A program made the translations under genes and the position numbers. From contig NZ_FOQI01000026.1 in the NCBI RefSeq assembly GCF_900113705.1, forward strand, positions 1 to 38,074: a stretch of DNA of 38,074 nucleotides. Reading direction: 5' to 3'. Positions 23,218 through 32,709 of the stretch are shown in pieces. The notes beneath the pieces are model-generated. The model ran no database searches and was not told where the DNA came from. It worked only from the letters and a program-made list of their open reading frames with translations. This stretch comes from Collimonas sp. OK307 (lineage in GTDB: Bacteria; Pseudomonadota; Gammaproteobacteria; Burkholderiales; Burkholderiaceae_D). Each line of letters starts with the position of its first letter. The stretch's first letter is position 1.

Positions 23218-26200
23218 TAACATCGTTCGCTATTGCCTGCAAAAGCGCTATGCAGTCATCCTGGTGACCTTGATGGTGACGCTGTTCGGCTACTACTCGT
23301 GGACCCGGATGGCGGTTGAAGCCTATCCTGAGTTGTCCGATGTAACAGCACAGGTAACTACCCAGGCGCCAGGCTTGGCCGCCGAAGAAATCGAGCAGCA
23401 GATCACCATCCCGTTGGAACGGCAGTTGAGCGGCACGCCTGGCTTGGTGCACATGCGTTCATCCAGTACTTTCGGCTTGTCGCTGATTACGCTGACATTC
23501 AAAGATGGCGCGGAAGATTACTGGGAACGCCAGCGTGTCACAGAACGCATGACGCAAGCGGCGCTGCCCGCCGGTATTACACCTAGCCTGGACTCGGTGA
23601 CCAGTGCTGCCGGCGAAATCTATCGCTATACGCTGGAGTCCGACAGCAAGAATCTGATGGAACTGTCCGAGATCTAGCGCTGGATCGTGATCCCGGAGTT
23701 GCAGCAGGTTCCCGGCATTGCTGAGGTCGGCAACTTTGGCGGCCTGACGATGGAGTATCAGCTGGAAGTCGATCAGAAGCAGCTGGAGCGCTTTGGCGTT
23801 TCCCTGTCTGACGTAACGACCGCCATCAGCAACAATAACGCCAACGCCGGCGGCAGCCGCATCACGCGCGGCGAACAGGGTTATGTCGTGCGCGGCATCG
23901 GCCTGATGCGCAGCCTTACCGACCTTGGCAACGTCGTGGTCAGGCAAACCAATGGCGTGCCGGTGCTGGTGCGCGATCTGGGCAAGCTGCAATACAGCCA
24001 CCAGGAACGGCAGGGCATTCTCGGTAAAGACAAGAATCCCGATACTATCCAGGGCGTCGTCAAGCTGCTGAAGTATCAGAATGCATCGGAAGTCATCAAG
24101 GATGTGCACGCCAAGGTGGATCAACTGCAGAAGCAGTTGGCGCCGATGGATGTCAAGGTCGTGCCGTATATCGATCGCGATGATTTGATCCAGCTGACTA
24201 TCCACAAGGTCGGTCATACGGTCATGGAGGGTATCGGGCTGGTCTGCATTGTCCTGATCCTGTTTCTCGGCAGCCCGCGCAGCGCGCTGGTGGCCGCGGT
24301 GACGATTCCGCTGGCGTTGGTGACGGTGTTCATCATGATGTATCTGACCAAGATGCCGGCCAACCTGTTTTCTCTGGGGGCGATTGACTTCGGCATCATT
24401 GTCGACGGTGCGATTGTGGTTACCGAGGCGATCTTGCGCAGGCGTGAGGCCAGGCCCGAGGTTGAACTGACCGAGACCGATGTGCGCGATGCCACCACCG
24501 AAGTGATCCGGCCGATCTTCTTCGCTACCCTGATTATCATCGTCGCCTATTTGCCGTTGTTCGCTTTCGAGCGCGCCGAAGGAAAATTGCTGTCGCCGAT
24601 GGCTTTCACCGTGGCCTACGCATTGATCGGAGCCTTGTTGTGCAGCATCGTGCTGGTGCCGGGACTGGCCTATATGGCGTTGCGCAAGCCGCGTCGGATT
24701 TTTCATAACAAACCGCTTGAATGGCTCAGTGCCGGTTATCGGAAAACCCTGGGGCGCTTGTTGAGCAATCCGGTTGTTTCGTATGGGATTGGTGCGGCAG
24801 CTCTGGCTGGCGTGATCGTGCTGGGCGCGGCTACCGGCCGCGAGTTCATGCCGAATCTGGATGAGGGTACGCTCTGGCTGCAGGTGCAAATGCCGTCGGG
24901 TTTGTCACTCGACAAGGACAGCGAGATGGCCAGCGAATTGCGCCGTACATTGCTGGAATTTCCCGAGGTCTCCTATGCGGTGACTCAGCTCGGCCGCAGC
25001 GATGACGGCACCGATCCCTGGACGCCGTCGCATATGGAAGTGCCGGTCGGCCTGAAGCCTTACAGCACCTGGCCCAACGGTGAAACCAAGGAACAGTTTG
25101 TGCAGCGGCTTAACGCGCGTCTGTCGCAGCTGCCTGGTTTTTCAGTCGGCATCAGCCAGCCGATCAGCGATGGCGTCAACGACGCTGTGGGCGGCGCGCA
25201 CAGTCCGCTGGTGATTCGCGTGTATGGCGAGGATTTCAAGGAGCTGCGCCGTATCGGCAATCAAATCGTTGACGTGTTGCATGGTGTGAAAGGCTCCGCC
25301 GACGTGGCGATTTTCCAGGAGCCGCCTGTGCCGCAGGTGTCGATCGACATAGATCGCGCCGCCGCCGCTCGCCTGGGGATTAACGTGGCCGATATCGCCA
25401 ATCTGATTCAAACCGGCATCGGCGGTGCGCCGGTCACCCAGTTGTATCTGGCGGATAAGGTACATAACGTTACGGTGCGTTTCCCCAAGAGCAGCCGCAA
25501 CAGTCCGGAAGCGTTGGGTGATTTGTTGTTGACCACAGCTGGCGGCGCGCGGATTCCTTTGTCGCAGGTGGCGCATATCCGCACCACCACCGGTGAGAGC
25601 ACGATTGCGCATGAAAATACCCATCGCCAGCTGACCGTTCGCCTGGACTATGCCAATCGCGATTTGCTGTCGTATTACCAGGATGCGCAAGCCCAGGTGG
25701 CGCAGAAGGTGCATTTCGATAAGGCCAGATACCGCCTCGAATGGGCCGGGCAATTCGAGAACCAGGAGCGGGCGCAATCGCGTTTGATACTGGTATTCGG
25801 TCTGGTGCTGGGTTTGATGGCGATCATTTTATATGCGGGTTTCGGCAAGCTGAGGCAAGCGTTGCTGATCCTGGGCGTGGTGCCGCTGGCCGCACTTGGT
25901 GGCTTGATCGCGCTGCGGGTTACCAACGGCACGATCAACGTGGCTACCGGCGTCGGTTTCATCGCGTTGTTTGGCGTGGCGGTGCAGAACGGCATCATCA
26001 TGGTATCCAATATCAATCGGGTCCGGCGGCAAGGCGTGGCATTGCTGGAGGCGGTGCTGGCGGGCGCCTTCGAACGTTTCCGGCCGGTGCTGATGACGGC
26101 CACAGTGGCCTCGGTAGGCATGTTGCCGGCGGCCTTGGCTACCGGTGTCGGCACCGATGTCCAGCGCGGCTTGGCAACGGTGGTGGTGGGCGGCCTGGTT

Positions 26201-26305
26201 GTCGCCACCATGTTGACGCTGTTCATCCTGCCTGCCTTCTATTATTCGCTGGAAAAATGGATTGAAAAACGTCGCGGGATAAGCAAAGAAAATGACGGCC
26301 GCTAG
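23210..26305 (+). pseudogene. RND efflux pump, CzcA/CusA-like, interrupted by an in-frame amber codon
   Basis: The frame encodes a heavy-metal-type RND proton antiporter of 1031 codons, the full length for the family. Codon 156 is TAG (23675-23677), in the run LSEI-stop-RWIVIPELQQVPG. The frame is otherwise open on both sides without shift, and the family suggests a single C-to-T change from CAG. Features on both sides are intact: the N-terminal TM1, the porter domains, the TM4 run AIDFGIIVDGAIVVTE with the acidic residues of the proton relay, MPNLDEGTLWLQVQMPSG, and the C-terminal membrane half. As read, it gives a 155-residue fragment. Downstream re-initiation at GTG 23687 has no good Shine-Dalgarno sequence. 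Sequencing error and amber suppression are alternatives. Confidence 0.85.
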
Positions 26306-26333
26306 CGCGGACGGTCGACCGAACTTTGAGCAG

Positions 26334-27821
26334 ATGAAAAACATGAACGCAATAGATTTTAAACTCAGGGCTTCAGCGCTGGCGGTGCTGCTGGTACTGT
26401 CAGGCTGCGCGGCCGGACCGGATTTTAAACAGCCGGATGCTCCCCCGGTGCTGGGGTATACAAAAGAGCCGTTGCAAGCGAAAACTTCTTCCGCAGCCAC
26501 GGTGGGTGGCGCAACGCAGCAGTTTGTCGATGGCATGGATATTCCTGCCCAGTGGTGGACGTTGTTCAGTTCGCCGGCATTGAATGCAGTGATTGAAGAA
26601 GCACTCAAGGCCAGCCCCGATTTGCAGTCGGCACAGGCAGCGCTGCGTGCGGCGCAGGAACAAGTGTCGGTGCAGCAGGGAGCATTTTTCCCGAGCGTTA
26701 ACGCCAGCCTGACGCCGACCCGGCAGAAGCAGCCGGCGTCGGCCGGGCAGGGCACTTCGCCATTCAATCTGCATACAGCGCAGGTCAGCGTGTCTTACAC
26801 GCTGGATGCGTTTGGCGGCAATCAGCGCCAGGTAGAGGGTTTGCAGGCGCAGGCCGAACAGCAGAAATTTCTGCTGGAAGCCGCTTACCTGACGCTGACC
26901 TCGAACGTGGCGGCGGCGGCAGTACAGGAAGCCGGGCTGCGGGCGCAGATCACCGCGACCCAGGAGGTGCTTAAAGTCCAGGCCGAATTGCTTGAGTTGT
27001 TGCGGCGTCAGTATGCGTTAGGCGACGTCGCCCGGGCCGACGTCCTGGCGCAAGAGGCGGCACTGGCGCAAACACAAGCCAGCTTGCCGCCCTTGCAGAA
27101 ATCCCTGGCGCAACAACGGGATCGTCTGACCGCTTTGGCGGGGCGTTTCCCAAGCCAGGAACTGGAGCAGAAATTCGAGCTTGCCAGCCTCAGCCTGCCG
27201 CAGCAATTACCGGTCAGCCTGCCGTCCAGCCTGGTGCAGCAACGACCGGATGTACGCGCGGCCGAAGCGCAGTTGCACGCCGCCAGCGCCGCTGTCGGCG
27301 TTGCTACTGCGAACATGCTGCCGCAGATTACCTTGAGCGCAAATATCGGCAGTGCAGCGGCGCAGATGGGGAATTTATTTACTTCGGGCACCGGTTTGTG
27401 GAGTCTGGTTGGCGGCCTGACGCAACCGCTGTTTGCCGGTGGTGCGCTGCTGCATAAGAAGCGTGCTTCGGAAGCCTTGCTGGAGCAGGCTGCGGCGCAA
27501 TATAAAAGTACAGTGATCCTCGCCTTCCAGAACGTTGCCGACAGTTTGCGCGCCTTGCAATACGATGTCGATGCGTTGCAGGCGCAAGCCATCGCCGAAC
27601 GCGCTGCCGCACACAGTCTTGATATTTCGCGAAAATCGGTGCAACTGGGTGCGTCCAGTCCGCAGACTTTATTGACTGCGCAACAAGCCTACCAACAAGC
27701 GGTGATCAACCTGGCGCAAGCGCAGGCGGCGCGGTTTGCCGATACGGCAGCCTTGTTCCAGGCCTTGGGCGGAGGGTGGTGGAATCGCGGGGAGGGCGAG
27801 AGTTTAGGCAGCACGCAATAG
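26334..27821 (+). CDS. Outer-membrane efflux lipoprotein, TolC/NodT family
   Basis: A 495-residue outer-membrane channel protein. The lipobox LVLSGC places the acylated Cys at residue 25 from ATG 26334; the frame also opens at ATG 26292, overlapping the pump by 14 bp, so the start is uncertain. Two repeated outer-membrane efflux domains are seen, with the typical pairs PAQWWTLFSSPALNAVIEEAL and FPSVNASLTP in the first half, and SLVQQRPDVRAAEAQLHAASA and GGLTQPLFAGGALL in the second. It would complete the three-part system with the adaptor and pump. The gene is intact although the pump before it is interrupted. Confidence 0.9.
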   Translation: MKNMNAIDFKLRASALAVLLVLSGCAAGPDFKQPDAPPVLGYTKEPLQAKTSSAATVGGATQQFVDGMDIPAQWWTLFSSPALNAVIEEALKASPDLQSAQAALRAAQEQVSVQQGAFFPSVNASLTPTRQKQPASAGQGTSPFNLHTAQVSVSYTLDAFGGNQRQVEGLQAQAEQQKFLLEAAYLTLTSNVAAAAVQEAGLRAQITATQEVLKVQAELLELLRRQYALGDVARADVLAQEAALAQTQASLPPLQKSLAQQRDRLTALAGRFPSQELEQKFELASLSLPQQLPVSLPSSLVQQRPDVRAAEAQLHAASAAVGVATANMLPQITLSANIGSAAAQMGNLFTSGTGLWSLVGGLTQPLFAGGALLHKKRASEALLEQAAAQYKSTVILAFQNVADSLRALQYDVDALQAQAIAERAAAHSLDISRKSVQLGASSPQTLLTAQQAYQQAVINLAQAQAARFADTAALFQALGGGWWNRGEGESLGSTQ

Positions 27822-27835
27822 AATATATTGTGCAC

Positions 27836-27866
27836 TTGCCATGCCGCACCGGTTTTCTGGTATGAT
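27836..27866 (+). promoter_or_regulatory. Promoter of the thrS operon
   Basis: An extended -10, TGGTATGAT (TATGAT at 27861-27866), with a partial -35 TTGCCA at 27836-27841 (19-bp spacer). The implied start near 27873 gives a leader of about 270 nt before thrS. Confidence 0.55.
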
Positions 27867-27943
27867 CGGTAGCATTCTGTTGTCGCCGCTGTTATCACTA
27901 TTTGCAGCAAGTCAACTAAAACGAATTCAACATCTGTAAGAGC

Positions 27944-28017
27944 GAGAAAGGCATCCCGGTTATGACACCGCGAACTACCACCACAATCTGTGAGCGACAC
28001 TAGTCGAGGCCTTTTTC
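27944..28017 (+). promoter_or_regulatory. Long-range helix enclosing the thrS leader peptide
   Basis: GAGAAAGGC at 27944-27952 pairs with GCCTTTTTC at 28009-28017 (9 bp, one G-U). It closes around the leader reading frame and hides its Shine-Dalgarno sequence AAGG. The 3' arm could instead pair with GAAAAAA at 28030-28036, which is part of the terminator. These are competing structures as in ribosome-mediated attenuation. Confidence 0.6.
27962..28003 (+). CDS. Threonine-rich leader peptide of the thrS operon
   Basis: A 13-codon frame encoding MTPRTTTTICERH followed by TAG. Five of 13 codons are Thr, four of them consecutive (ACT ACC ACC ACA). AAGG lies 10 nt upstream. It sits in the thrS leader, 27 nt before the A-tract and stem of a Rho-independent terminator. 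The composition, position and following terminator together support a regulatory leader peptide that senses charged tRNA-Thr. Confidence 0.75.
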   Translation: MTPRTTTTICERH

Positions 28018-28030
28018 TACCTGCATGATG

Positions 28031-28060
28031 AAAAAAGCGCGGCTGGTCCGCGTTTTTTTT
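28031..28060 (+). terminator. Attenuator terminator in the thrS leader
   Basis: The stem GCGCGG/CCGCGT (loop CTGGT), extended by A-T pairs, is followed by eight T residues and lies 85 nt before the thrS start codon, inside the leader. Confidence 0.85.
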
Positions 28061-28144
28061 CGTCCGCATTTTTGTTAAGCACACGGCAATTCAATTTAAT
28101 TCAATCCGGCGTCGTCCAGAGTGACCGCCGATATGGGGCCCAAA

Positions 28145-30052
28145 ATGATAGCAGTCAAACTTCCTGATGGTTCACAACGTCAATTCGAGGCGCCGCTGAC
28201 TGTGGCGCAGGTCGCCGCCAGTATCGGCGCCGGTTTGGCGAAGGCGGCGTTGGCCGGCAAGGTCGACGGCAAGCTGGTGGATACTTCTTTCCTGATCGAA
28301 CGCGATGTCGAGCTGGCGATCGTCACCGACAAGGACGCCGACGGACTGGAAGTGATCCGCCATTCGACAGCGCATTTGCTGGCGTACGCGGTCAAGGAGT
28401 TGTTTCCGGATGCGCAGGTAACTATCGGACCGGTGATCGAAAACGGCTTTTACTACGATTTTGCCTACAAGCGTCCGTTTACTCCGGAAGACTTGCTGGA
28501 AATTGAAAAGAAGATGGCTGAGCTGGCGAAGAAAGATGAGCCGATTACCCGCAAGGTAGTGGCGCGTGACGAGGCAATCGCTTATTTCGAATCGATCGGC
28601 GAAGCCTACAAGGCGGAGCTGATCGGCTCGATCCCGCAAGATCAGGAAGTTTCGCTGTACACAGAGGGCAAGTTCACCGACTTGTGCCGTGGCCCGCACG
28701 TGCCGTCGACTGGCAAGCTGAAGGTCTTCAAGCTGATGAAGCTGGCCGGCGCTTACTGGCGTGGCGATGCAAAAAATGAAATGTTGCAGCGCGTGTATGG
28801 CACTGCTTGGGCCAAGAAGGATGAGCAAGAGGCTTATCTGCACATGCTGGAAGAAGCGGAAAAGCGCGACCATCGCAAGCTGGGACGCGCGCTGGACCTG
28901 TTCCATTTCCAGGATGAAGCGCCGGGCTTGATTTTCTGGCATGCCAAGGGCTGGACTATCTGGCAACAGGTCGAGCAGTACATGCGCCGTGTCTATAACG
29001 ACAATGGTTATCAGGAAGTTAAGGCGCCGCAGATCCTGGATCGCTCGTTGTGGGAAAAGACCGGTCACTGGGAGAACTACCGCGAAAGCATGTTTACAAC
29101 CGAGTCGGAAAACCGCAGCTACGCGCTGAAGCCGATGAACTGCCCTGGCCATATCCAGATTTTCAATTCCAGTTTGCACAGCTATCGCGACTTGCCTTTG
29201 CGTTTCGGCGAATTCGGCCAGTGCCATCGTAATGAGCCGTCGGGCGCCTTGCACGGGATGATGCGGGTGCGCGGCTTTACCCAGGATGATGGTCATATTT
29301 TCTGTACTGAAGAACAAGTGCAGGATGAGGTTGCGGCCTTCGACAAGCTGGTGCGCCAGGTATATCTCGATTTCGGCTTTACAGAGGTGGCGGTGAAGTT
29401 GGCTTTGCGTCCTGAAAAACGGGTAGGTGAAGACGATGTCTGGGACAAGGCTGAAAATTCCTTGCGTGAAGCAATCCGTGCTTCCGGCGCAGAGTGGGAA
29501 GAATTGCCGGGCGAGGGCGCCTTCTACGGTCCGAAAATCGAGTATCACCTGAAGGATTCGATCGGCCGTTCCTGGCAATGCGGTACCATGCAGGTTGATT
29601 TTTCGATGCCGGGCCGTCTCGGTTCAGAATATGTAACTGAAGACAATGGTCGTAAAGTACCGGTCATGCTGCACCGTGCTATTGTCGGTTCGCTGGAGCG
29701 TTTTATCGGGATGCTGATCGAAAACCACGCTGGTGCGATGCCGTTATGGCTTGCTCCTGTGCAAGTTGTTGTTTTGAATATCTCTGACGCACAGTCGGAA
29801 TATGTTCAAAATGTTGCACAAACGCTGAAAAAACAAGGGTTTAGAGTAGAGACCGATTTGCGTAATGAGAAGATTACCTATAAAATACGGCAGCATTCTT
29901 TGCAGAAGCCGCCTTATATACTGGTTGTCGGTGATAAAGAGCGGGATGCAAACACAGTGGCCGTGCGAGCGCGGGGCAATGTCGATCTGGGTGTAATGCC
30001 TATCGATGTACTGGTGGAGCGCCTCAGGAATGAGGTCGAAACCAAAGCCTGA
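28145..30052 (+). CDS. thrS: Threonyl-tRNA synthetase
   Basis: A class II synthetase of 635 residues, the usual length. The start at ATG 28145 ([10 protein letters not shown]) matches the family N-terminus. Domains in order: TGS (about 1-63); editing domain with [18 protein letters not shown] and [12 protein letters not shown]; catalytic core with [10 protein letters not shown], the Cys and His zinc ligands in that region, [29 protein letters not shown], and [19 protein letters not shown]; and a C-terminal anticodon-binding domain. The Shine-Dalgarno sequence is weak (GGGG). It heads the translation operon and is probably controlled by the attenuator upstream. Confidence 0.97.
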   Translation: MIAVKLPDGSQRQFEAPLTVAQVAASIGAGLAKAALAGKVDGKLVDTSFLIERDVELAIVTDKDADGLEVIRHSTAHLLAYAVKELFPDAQVTIGPVIENGFYYDFAYKRPFTPEDLLEIEKKMAELAKKDEPITRKVVARDEAIAYFESIGEAYKAELIGSIPQDQEVSLYTEGKFTDLCRGPHVPSTGKLKVFKLMKLAGAYWRGDAKNEMLQRVYGTAWAKKDEQEAYLHMLEEAEKRDHRKLGRALDLFHFQDEAPGLIFWHAKGWTIWQQVEQYMRRVYNDNGYQEVKAPQILDRSLWEKTGHWENYRESMFTTESENRSYALKPMNCPGHIQIFNSSLHSYRDLPLRFGEFGQCHRNEPSGALHGMMRVRGFTQDDGHIFCTEEQVQDEVAAFDKLVRQVYLDFGFTEVAVKLALRPEKRVGEDDVWDKAENSLREAIRASGAEWEELPGEGAFYGPKIEYHLKDSIGRSWQCGTMQVDFSMPGRLGSEYVTEDNGRKVPVMLHRAIVGSLERFIGMLIENHAGAMPLWLAPVQVVVLNISDAQSEYVQNVAQTLKKQGFRVETDLRNEKITYKIRQHSLQKPPYILVVGDKERDANTVAVRARGNVDLGVMPIDVLVERLRNEVETKA

Positions 30053-30112
30053 ACGGGGCAACCCGAAGCGCCAGAGCACGGCTTAATCATTTGATTTTTA
30101 AAGGAAACTGCA

Positions 30113-30637
30113 ATAGCTACGGACAAGTCACATCGCATCAACGGCGAAATTACTGCACCAGAATTGCGCTTATCGGGTGTTGAGAACGAAGCACTCGGTA
30201 TCGTCAGCCTGGCTGAGGCCTTCCGCCTGGCGGAAGAGGCAAACGTCGATCTGGTGGAAATCGCGCCGACGGCACAGCCGCCGGTAGCGCGTTTGATGGA
30301 CTACGGCAAGTTCAAGTACCAGGAGCAGAAGAAGGCGCACGAAGCCAAGTTGAAGCAGAAGGTCATTCTGGTGAAGGAAGTTAAATTCCGCCCAGGTACC
30401 GATGATGGGGATTACAACATCAAGCTGCGCAATTTGACGCGATTCCTGGATGAGGACGGCGATAAAGTCAAAATCACCCTGCGTTTCCGCGGTCGTGAAA
30501 TGGCTCACCAGGATATCGGTGTGCGCATGCTTGAACGTCTGAAGCAAGACCTGGAACCGTACGGGCAGGTCGAGCAGTGGCCGAAGATGGAAGGGCGCCA
30601 GATGATCATGATCATCGGACCCAAGAAGAAAAAGTAA
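30113..30637 (+). CDS. infC: Translation initiation factor IF-3, probably with AUA start codon
   Basis: IF-3 (174 residues) binds the 30S subunit, prevents premature 50S joining and checks the start codon. Homology begins well before the first ATG, GTG or TTG in frame: the N-terminus [19 protein letters not shown] is encoded from 30116. The codon just before it, ATA at 30113-30115, lies 7 nt after AAAGGA (30100-30105). E. coli infC uses AUU, which makes its synthesis self-limiting, and the same logic is expected here. The N-domain ([22 protein letters not shown]), the linker and the C-domain ([19 protein letters not shown], then IIGPKKKK) are complete. Confidence 0.93.
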   Translation: MATDKSHRINGEITAPELRLSGVENEALGIVSLAEAFRLAEEANVDLVEIAPTAQPPVARLMDYGKFKYQEQKKAHEAKLKQKVILVKEVKFRPGTDDGDYNIKLRNLTRFLDEDGDKVKITLRFRGREMAHQDIGVRMLERLKQDLEPYGQVEQWPKMEGRQMIMIIGPKKKK

Positions 30638-30648
30638 GAAAGATTTTA

Positions 30649-30680
30649 GGTGATCTTGATGAGTAATCATCAAGATCACC
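30649..30680 (+). promoter_or_regulatory. 14-bp hairpin between infC and rpmI
   Basis: A perfect stem (GGTGATCTTGATGA against TCATCAAGATCACC) with loop GTAA is followed by CAAAAGC, not a U-run. It is unlikely to be a terminator and may be a processing site or part of the ribosomal protein leader. Confidence 0.6.
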
Positions 30681-30804
30681 CAAAAGCAGCGGGCCAGATT
30701 CTGCTGCGAAATCCAGCTGTGGTTATCGTTCAGCTGGGTTTAAACAAGTGAGAGCAGGCATCCAAGCGTAACGATATGTTGCCACCTGCAATCATGTTAA
30801 AAAA

Positions 30805-30833
30805 GGAGCTGTCCTTAGAGGACAGATAGTGTC
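30805..30833 (+). promoter_or_regulatory. Hairpin between Shine-Dalgarno and start of rpmI
   Basis: GGAG at 30805-30808 is separated from ATG 30834 by 25 nt. Of these, 17 form a hairpin (CTGTCC, TTAGA, GGACAG), leaving an effective spacing of 8 nt. A second Shine-Dalgarno-like GAGG lies inside the hairpin's 3' side. Confidence 0.55.
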
Positions 30834-31031
30834 ATGCCAAAAATGAAGACGAAAAGCAGCGCCAAAAAGCGCTTTCGTGTGCGTCCGGGTGGAACAGTTA
30901 AGCGCGGTCAAGCGTTCAAACGCCACATCCTGACCAAGAAGACCACCAAAAACAAACGTCAATTGCGCGGTTCCGTTGGGGTCAATGACCACAACATGGT
31001 ATCCGTTTCGCGCATGTTGCCGAACGCTTAA
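30834..31031 (+). CDS. rpmI: 50S ribosomal protein L35
   Basis: A 65-residue basic ribosomal protein with the family start [19 protein letters not shown] and the closing [15 protein letters not shown]. It lies between infC and rplT, the standard order. Translation start is probably shaped by the hairpin just upstream. In E. coli the rpmI-rplT pair is repressed by L20 binding to the leader. Here the 196-nt leader also holds a TATCGTT/AACGATA pairing (30724-30730/30770-30776). Confidence 0.97.
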   Translation: MPKMKTKSSAKKRFRVRPGGTVKRGQAFKRHILTKKTTKNKRQLRGSVGVNDHNMVSVSRMLPNA

Positions 31032-31051
31032 CCTCATACTAAGGAGTTATT

Positions 31052-31411
31052 ATGCCTAGAGTAAAACGTGGGGTTACAGCTCGTGCCCGTCATAAAAAAA
31101 TCTTGGTGCAAGCCAAGGGTTACCGCGGTCGTCGCAGTAAAGTCTATCGCGTAGCCAAGCAAGCGGTTATGCGCGCTGGTCAATACGCATACCGTGACCG
31201 TCGTAACAAGAAGCGCGTATTCCGTGCATTGTGGATCGCCCGTATCAACGCCGCTTCCCGTGAGCATGGCGTTACATACAGCGTATTCATGAACGGTCTG
31301 AAGCGTGCTTCGATCGAACTGGACCGTAAGGTTCTGGCTGATATGGCAGTGATGGACAAGCCAGCGTTTGCTGCGATTGTCAATCAAGTCAAGGCCAACA
31401 TCGCTGCGTAA
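31052..31411 (+). CDS. rplT: 50S ribosomal protein L20
   Basis: A 119-residue ribosomal protein, full length, with [19 protein letters not shown] at the start, the long basic helix, and RIDRKV-like helical C-domain residues ([18 protein letters not shown]). It starts 20 bp after rpmI, with AAGGAG at 31040-31045. L20 is needed for early 50S assembly and in E. coli represses its own operon. A hairpin and terminator follow. Confidence 0.97.
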   Translation: MPRVKRGVTARARHKKILVQAKGYRGRRSKVYRVAKQAVMRAGQYAYRDRRNKKRVFRALWIARINAASREHGVTYSVFMNGLKRASIELDRKVLADMAVMDKPAFAAIVNQVKANIAA

Positions 31412-31483
31412 CTTATTTGCATAACTTAGTTACGTAGTTTTGCCATTGCTGCAGGGTTTGTTCTGCAGCATGGCAATCCCGAG

Positions 31484-31524
31484 CGGGGCAGAGGTCAACA
31501 CCTTGTGCCCCGTTTGTGTTTTTA
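31484..31524 (+). terminator. Terminator or attenuator between rplT and pheS
   Basis: A compound stem (CGGGGC/GCCCCG enclosing AGGT/ACCT) is followed by TTTGTGTTTTT. A second hairpin (TTGCCAT.TGCTGCAG against CTGCAGCATGGCAA) lies just before it near 31439-31476. No Phe-rich leader peptide is visible, so simple partial termination is the plainer reading. Confidence 0.75.
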
Positions 31525-31582
31525 AACCGCCGGACTTTTAAAGATCGGCGTATTTCGGCTTCCACTGGAGCAGGAAAACTGC

Positions 31583-32599
31583 ATGAACTCCCTAGAACAA
31601 TTAGTATCGCAAGCCCAAGCTGATTTCATCGCTGCTGTCGATGCCGCCGCGCTGGAAAATGCGAAGGCCAAGTATCTCGGCAAGACCGGTCAGATCACCG
31701 AGCAAATGAAGGGGTTGGGCAAACTGGCTGCGGACGAACGCAAAGTCCAGGGCGCAATAATCAACCAGGCCAAAGAGCAGATCGAAGCCGCGCTGACAGC
31801 GCGCCGTGATGCCTTGGCCAACGCGCAGATGCAAGAGCGTCTGAATGCAGAAGCGATCGATGTCACCTTGCCGGGCCGCGGCCGCGGCGTTGGCGGCATC
31901 CATCCGGTGATGCGCTCATGGCAGCGTATCGAAGAAATTTTCCGTTCGATCGGTTTCGATGTGGCCGACGGCCCCGAAATCGAAACCGACTGGACCAACT
32001 TTACCGCATTGAACAGCCCGGAGAATCATCCGGCGCGCTCGATGCAGGATACCTTCTATATCGATGGCAAGGATAGCGACGGCAAGCAACTGCTGCTGCG
32101 CACCCATACCAGCCCGATGCAGGTGCGTTATGCGCGTATGAACAAGCCGCCGATCAAGGTTATCGCGCCGGGCCGTACTTACCGCGTCGACAGCGACGCC
32201 ACCCACTCGCCGATGTTCCATCAGGTCGAAGGTTTGTGGATCGCCGAAGACATCAGCTTCGCCGACCTCAAGGGCGTGTACCTGAATTTCGTCAAGGCGT
32301 TCTTTGAAACCGACGACTTGCAAGTGCGTTTCCGCCCATCTTATTTCCCGTTCACCGAGCCTTCGGCCGAGATCGACATTGCCTTCGGCAGCGGTCCGCT
32401 GAAAGGGCGCTGGCTGGAAGTATCCGGCGCCGGCCAGGTGCATCCTAACGTGGTGCGCAACATGGGCCTGGATCCGGAGCAGTTCATCGGCTTCGCGTTC
32501 GGCTCCGGTATCGAACGCCTGACGATGCTGCGTTATGGCATCAACGATCTGCGCCTGTTCTACGAAGGCGATCTGCGCTTCCTGAAACAATTTAACTAA
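31583..32599 (+). CDS. pheS: Phenylalanyl-tRNA synthetase alpha subunit
   Basis: The 338-residue catalytic subunit of the alpha2-beta2 enzyme. It has an N-terminal coiled coil (residues 1-85), motif 2 in [22 protein letters not shown], and motif 3 in [21 protein letters not shown]. The Phe-binding region [14 protein letters not shown] is intact. AGGA lies 7 nt before ATG 31583. pheT follows 110 bp later on the same strand. Confidence 0.97.
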   Translation: MNSLEQLVSQAQADFIAAVDAAALENAKAKYLGKTGQITEQMKGLGKLAADERKVQGAIINQAKEQIEAALTARRDALANAQMQERLNAEAIDVTLPGRGRGVGGIHPVMRSWQRIEEIFRSIGFDVADGPEIETDWTNFTALNSPENHPARSMQDTFYIDGKDSDGKQLLLRTHTSPMQVRYARMNKPPIKVIAPGRTYRVDSDATHSPMFHQVEGLWIAEDISFADLKGVYLNFVKAFFETDDLQVRFRPSYFPFTEPSAEIDIAFGSGPLKGRWLEVSGAGQVHPNVVRNMGLDPEQFIGFAFGSGIERLTMLRYGINDLRLFYEGDLRFLKQFN

Positions 32600-32709
32600 A
32601 AGCTCCTCGCCGAAGACGCGTGGATTGTCTTGGAATCTTGCTCCTGATTTTGCTCCAGCAATCCAGCGTTCCCTGCTTCTGTGACTAAAGGTTTTTGAAG
32701 GTTTTACCT

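Noticed and set aside
23459-24889. 476-residue minus-strand open frame inside the RND pump gene
   Set aside because: It is a shadow frame: high in His and Gln, with no domain. The plus-strand protein is clearly a known family.
23687-26305. Treating the RND pump part after the amber codon as a separate gene from GTG 23687
   Set aside because: There is no usable Shine-Dalgarno sequence. The fragment would start in the middle of the first periplasmic porter domain and lack TM1.
28025-28078. Second short leader frame MMKKARLVRVFFRPHFC overlapping the thrS attenuator
   Set aside because: It lies on the terminator stem itself, has no Shine-Dalgarno sequence, and its Phe codons come from the T-run. 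The Thr-rich frame explains the leader better.
31412-31582. Phe leader-peptide attenuator before pheS
   Set aside because: A terminator-like structure is present, but no short Phe-rich reading frame with a Shine-Dalgarno sequence was found.
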